From an uncultured Streptococcus sp. (GTDB lineage: Bacteria; Bacillota; Bacilli; Lactobacillales; Streptococcaceae): a stretch of 15,034 bases of DNA. Position numbers and translations under genes: made by a program. Below the pieces are notes generated by a model. That model was not told the origin of the DNA. It worked only from the letters and a program-made list of their open reading frames with translations, and did no database searches. Of this stretch, positions 14,617 through 15,034 are shown piece after piece. The stretch is from assembly GCF_959025735.1 (NCBI RefSeq), contig NZ_CAUFJQ010000041.1, positions 1 to 15,034 on the forward strand, given 5' to 3'. How positions within the stretch are numbered: the first letter of the stretch is position 1; each line of letters begins with the position of its first letter.

Positions 14617-15034
14617 AAGCTAGCAACTTTCTTCAAATTCTCAATCGCACCAGACACCATTAATAAATGACCATGTTCCTGCAGAACGGCCCGTGTCACT
14701 TCTGAATCATCCGCATACTCCCGAATGATAGCAAGCAACCAGGTTGGATATTGATTTGGTTGATCTTCTGTATCGATCAAGACAGTTAAATAATAATCAG
14801 ATCCCATTTTGTATAATTCAGAGGTATCCACTGGAAAGCTGACCGTTTTTGAAAAGGCAACTGCTTGCTGGATATTTGAAAAACGCAAAATGTAATAAAT
14901 ATACTGACTTACTGGTGCTTCAGGTGTCGGATCTTGTTCTTGATTGTCCCGCAACTCTTCTTGTTCCAAATGGTGGATAGCTTCTGCATCCCCTTTTGTC
15001 TTATCAGAGATTGTTTTTTCCAAGGTTTTGATAA
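14613..15034 (-). CDS. mecA: Adaptor protein MecA, C-terminal part (cut by the window end)
   Basis: MecA binds substrates and delivers them to the ClpC-ClpP protease; in streptococci it restrains competence by targeting the ComX sigma factor. Only the last 139 codons are present. The reading frame runs to the window edge (IKTLEKTISDKTKG...), so the TTG at 15023 is internal and the true start lies beyond. A charged Glu/Gln-rich linker is followed by the C-terminal ClpC-binding domain (YIYYILRFSNIQQAVAFSK, then SELYKMGSDYYL). A complete MecA of about 240-250 residues would place the N-terminal substrate-binding domain outside the window. The stop overlaps the rgpG start by four bases. Confidence 0.9.
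   Translation of the reverse strand, partial: IKTLEKTISDKTKGDAEAIHHLEQEELRDNQEQDPTPEAPVSQYIYYILRFSNIQQAVAFSKTVSFPVDTSELYKMGSDYYLTVLIDTEDQPNQYPTWLLAIIREYADDSEVTRAVLQEHGHLLMVSGAIENLKKVASL

Noticed and set aside
14613..15023. TTG at 15023 as the mecA start codon
   Set aside because: The frame stays open to the window edge and the residues upstream (IKTLEK) match MecA. No ribosome site is visible, so the gene is truncated by the window.

Overview
The window looks like chromosomal DNA of a Streptococcus, probably an oral or mitis-like species. The reasons are an AT-rich base composition, a complete five-gene Ami oligopeptide permease closely resembling the pneumococcal one (including the unusually long AmiC), a SufU-type Fe-S assembly operon, an RgpG-type lipid carrier glycosyltransferase and a MecA adaptor. 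I recognise no mobile element, CRISPR array, tRNA or rRNA. No gene-free stretch exceeds 300 bases; the longest is the 205 bases between amiA and dacA.

Layout, left to right. Bases 1-92 hold a near-consensus promoter that fires leftwards out of the window, preceded by A/T tracts. Next, on the minus strand, comes the ami operon (transcribed amiA, amiC, amiD, amiE, amiF, positions 6617 down to 117), closed by a hairpin terminator whose stem contains the amiF stop codon. The divergent region 6618-6822 carries an extended -10 promoter for amiA, a near-perfect CodY box just upstream of its -35, and a promoter for the plus-strand gene at 6823-8064. That gene is a full-length relative of DacA (PBP3). 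A two-way terminator at 8070-8103 separates it from the suf operon, transcribed on the minus strand as sufC, sufD, sufS, sufU, sufB. Upstream of suf is rgpG, and then the 3' part of mecA, cut off by the window end and overlapping rgpG by four bases.

How the genes work together. AmiA captures oligopeptides outside the membrane, AmiC and AmiD form the channel, and AmiE and AmiF hydrolyse ATP. This brings in nutrient and signalling peptides, and the CodY site suggests amino-acid control. SufS extracts sulfur from cysteine, SufU carries it, and SufBCD builds Fe-S clusters. RgpG starts a cell-wall polysaccharide on undecaprenyl phosphate. MecA feeds substrates to ClpCP.

The most unusual element is the DacA-like protein. 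It keeps the length, signal peptide, overall alignment and C-terminal membrane-binding helix of PBP3. However, all three penicillin-binding active-site motifs (SxxK, SxN, KTG) are replaced, with no frameshift or stop. It looks like a maintained pseudoenzyme rather than an active D,D-carboxypeptidase. Secondary points of interest are structured RNA elements in the suf leader, after sufC and between amiA and amiC, and the rRNA-like promoter at the left edge.
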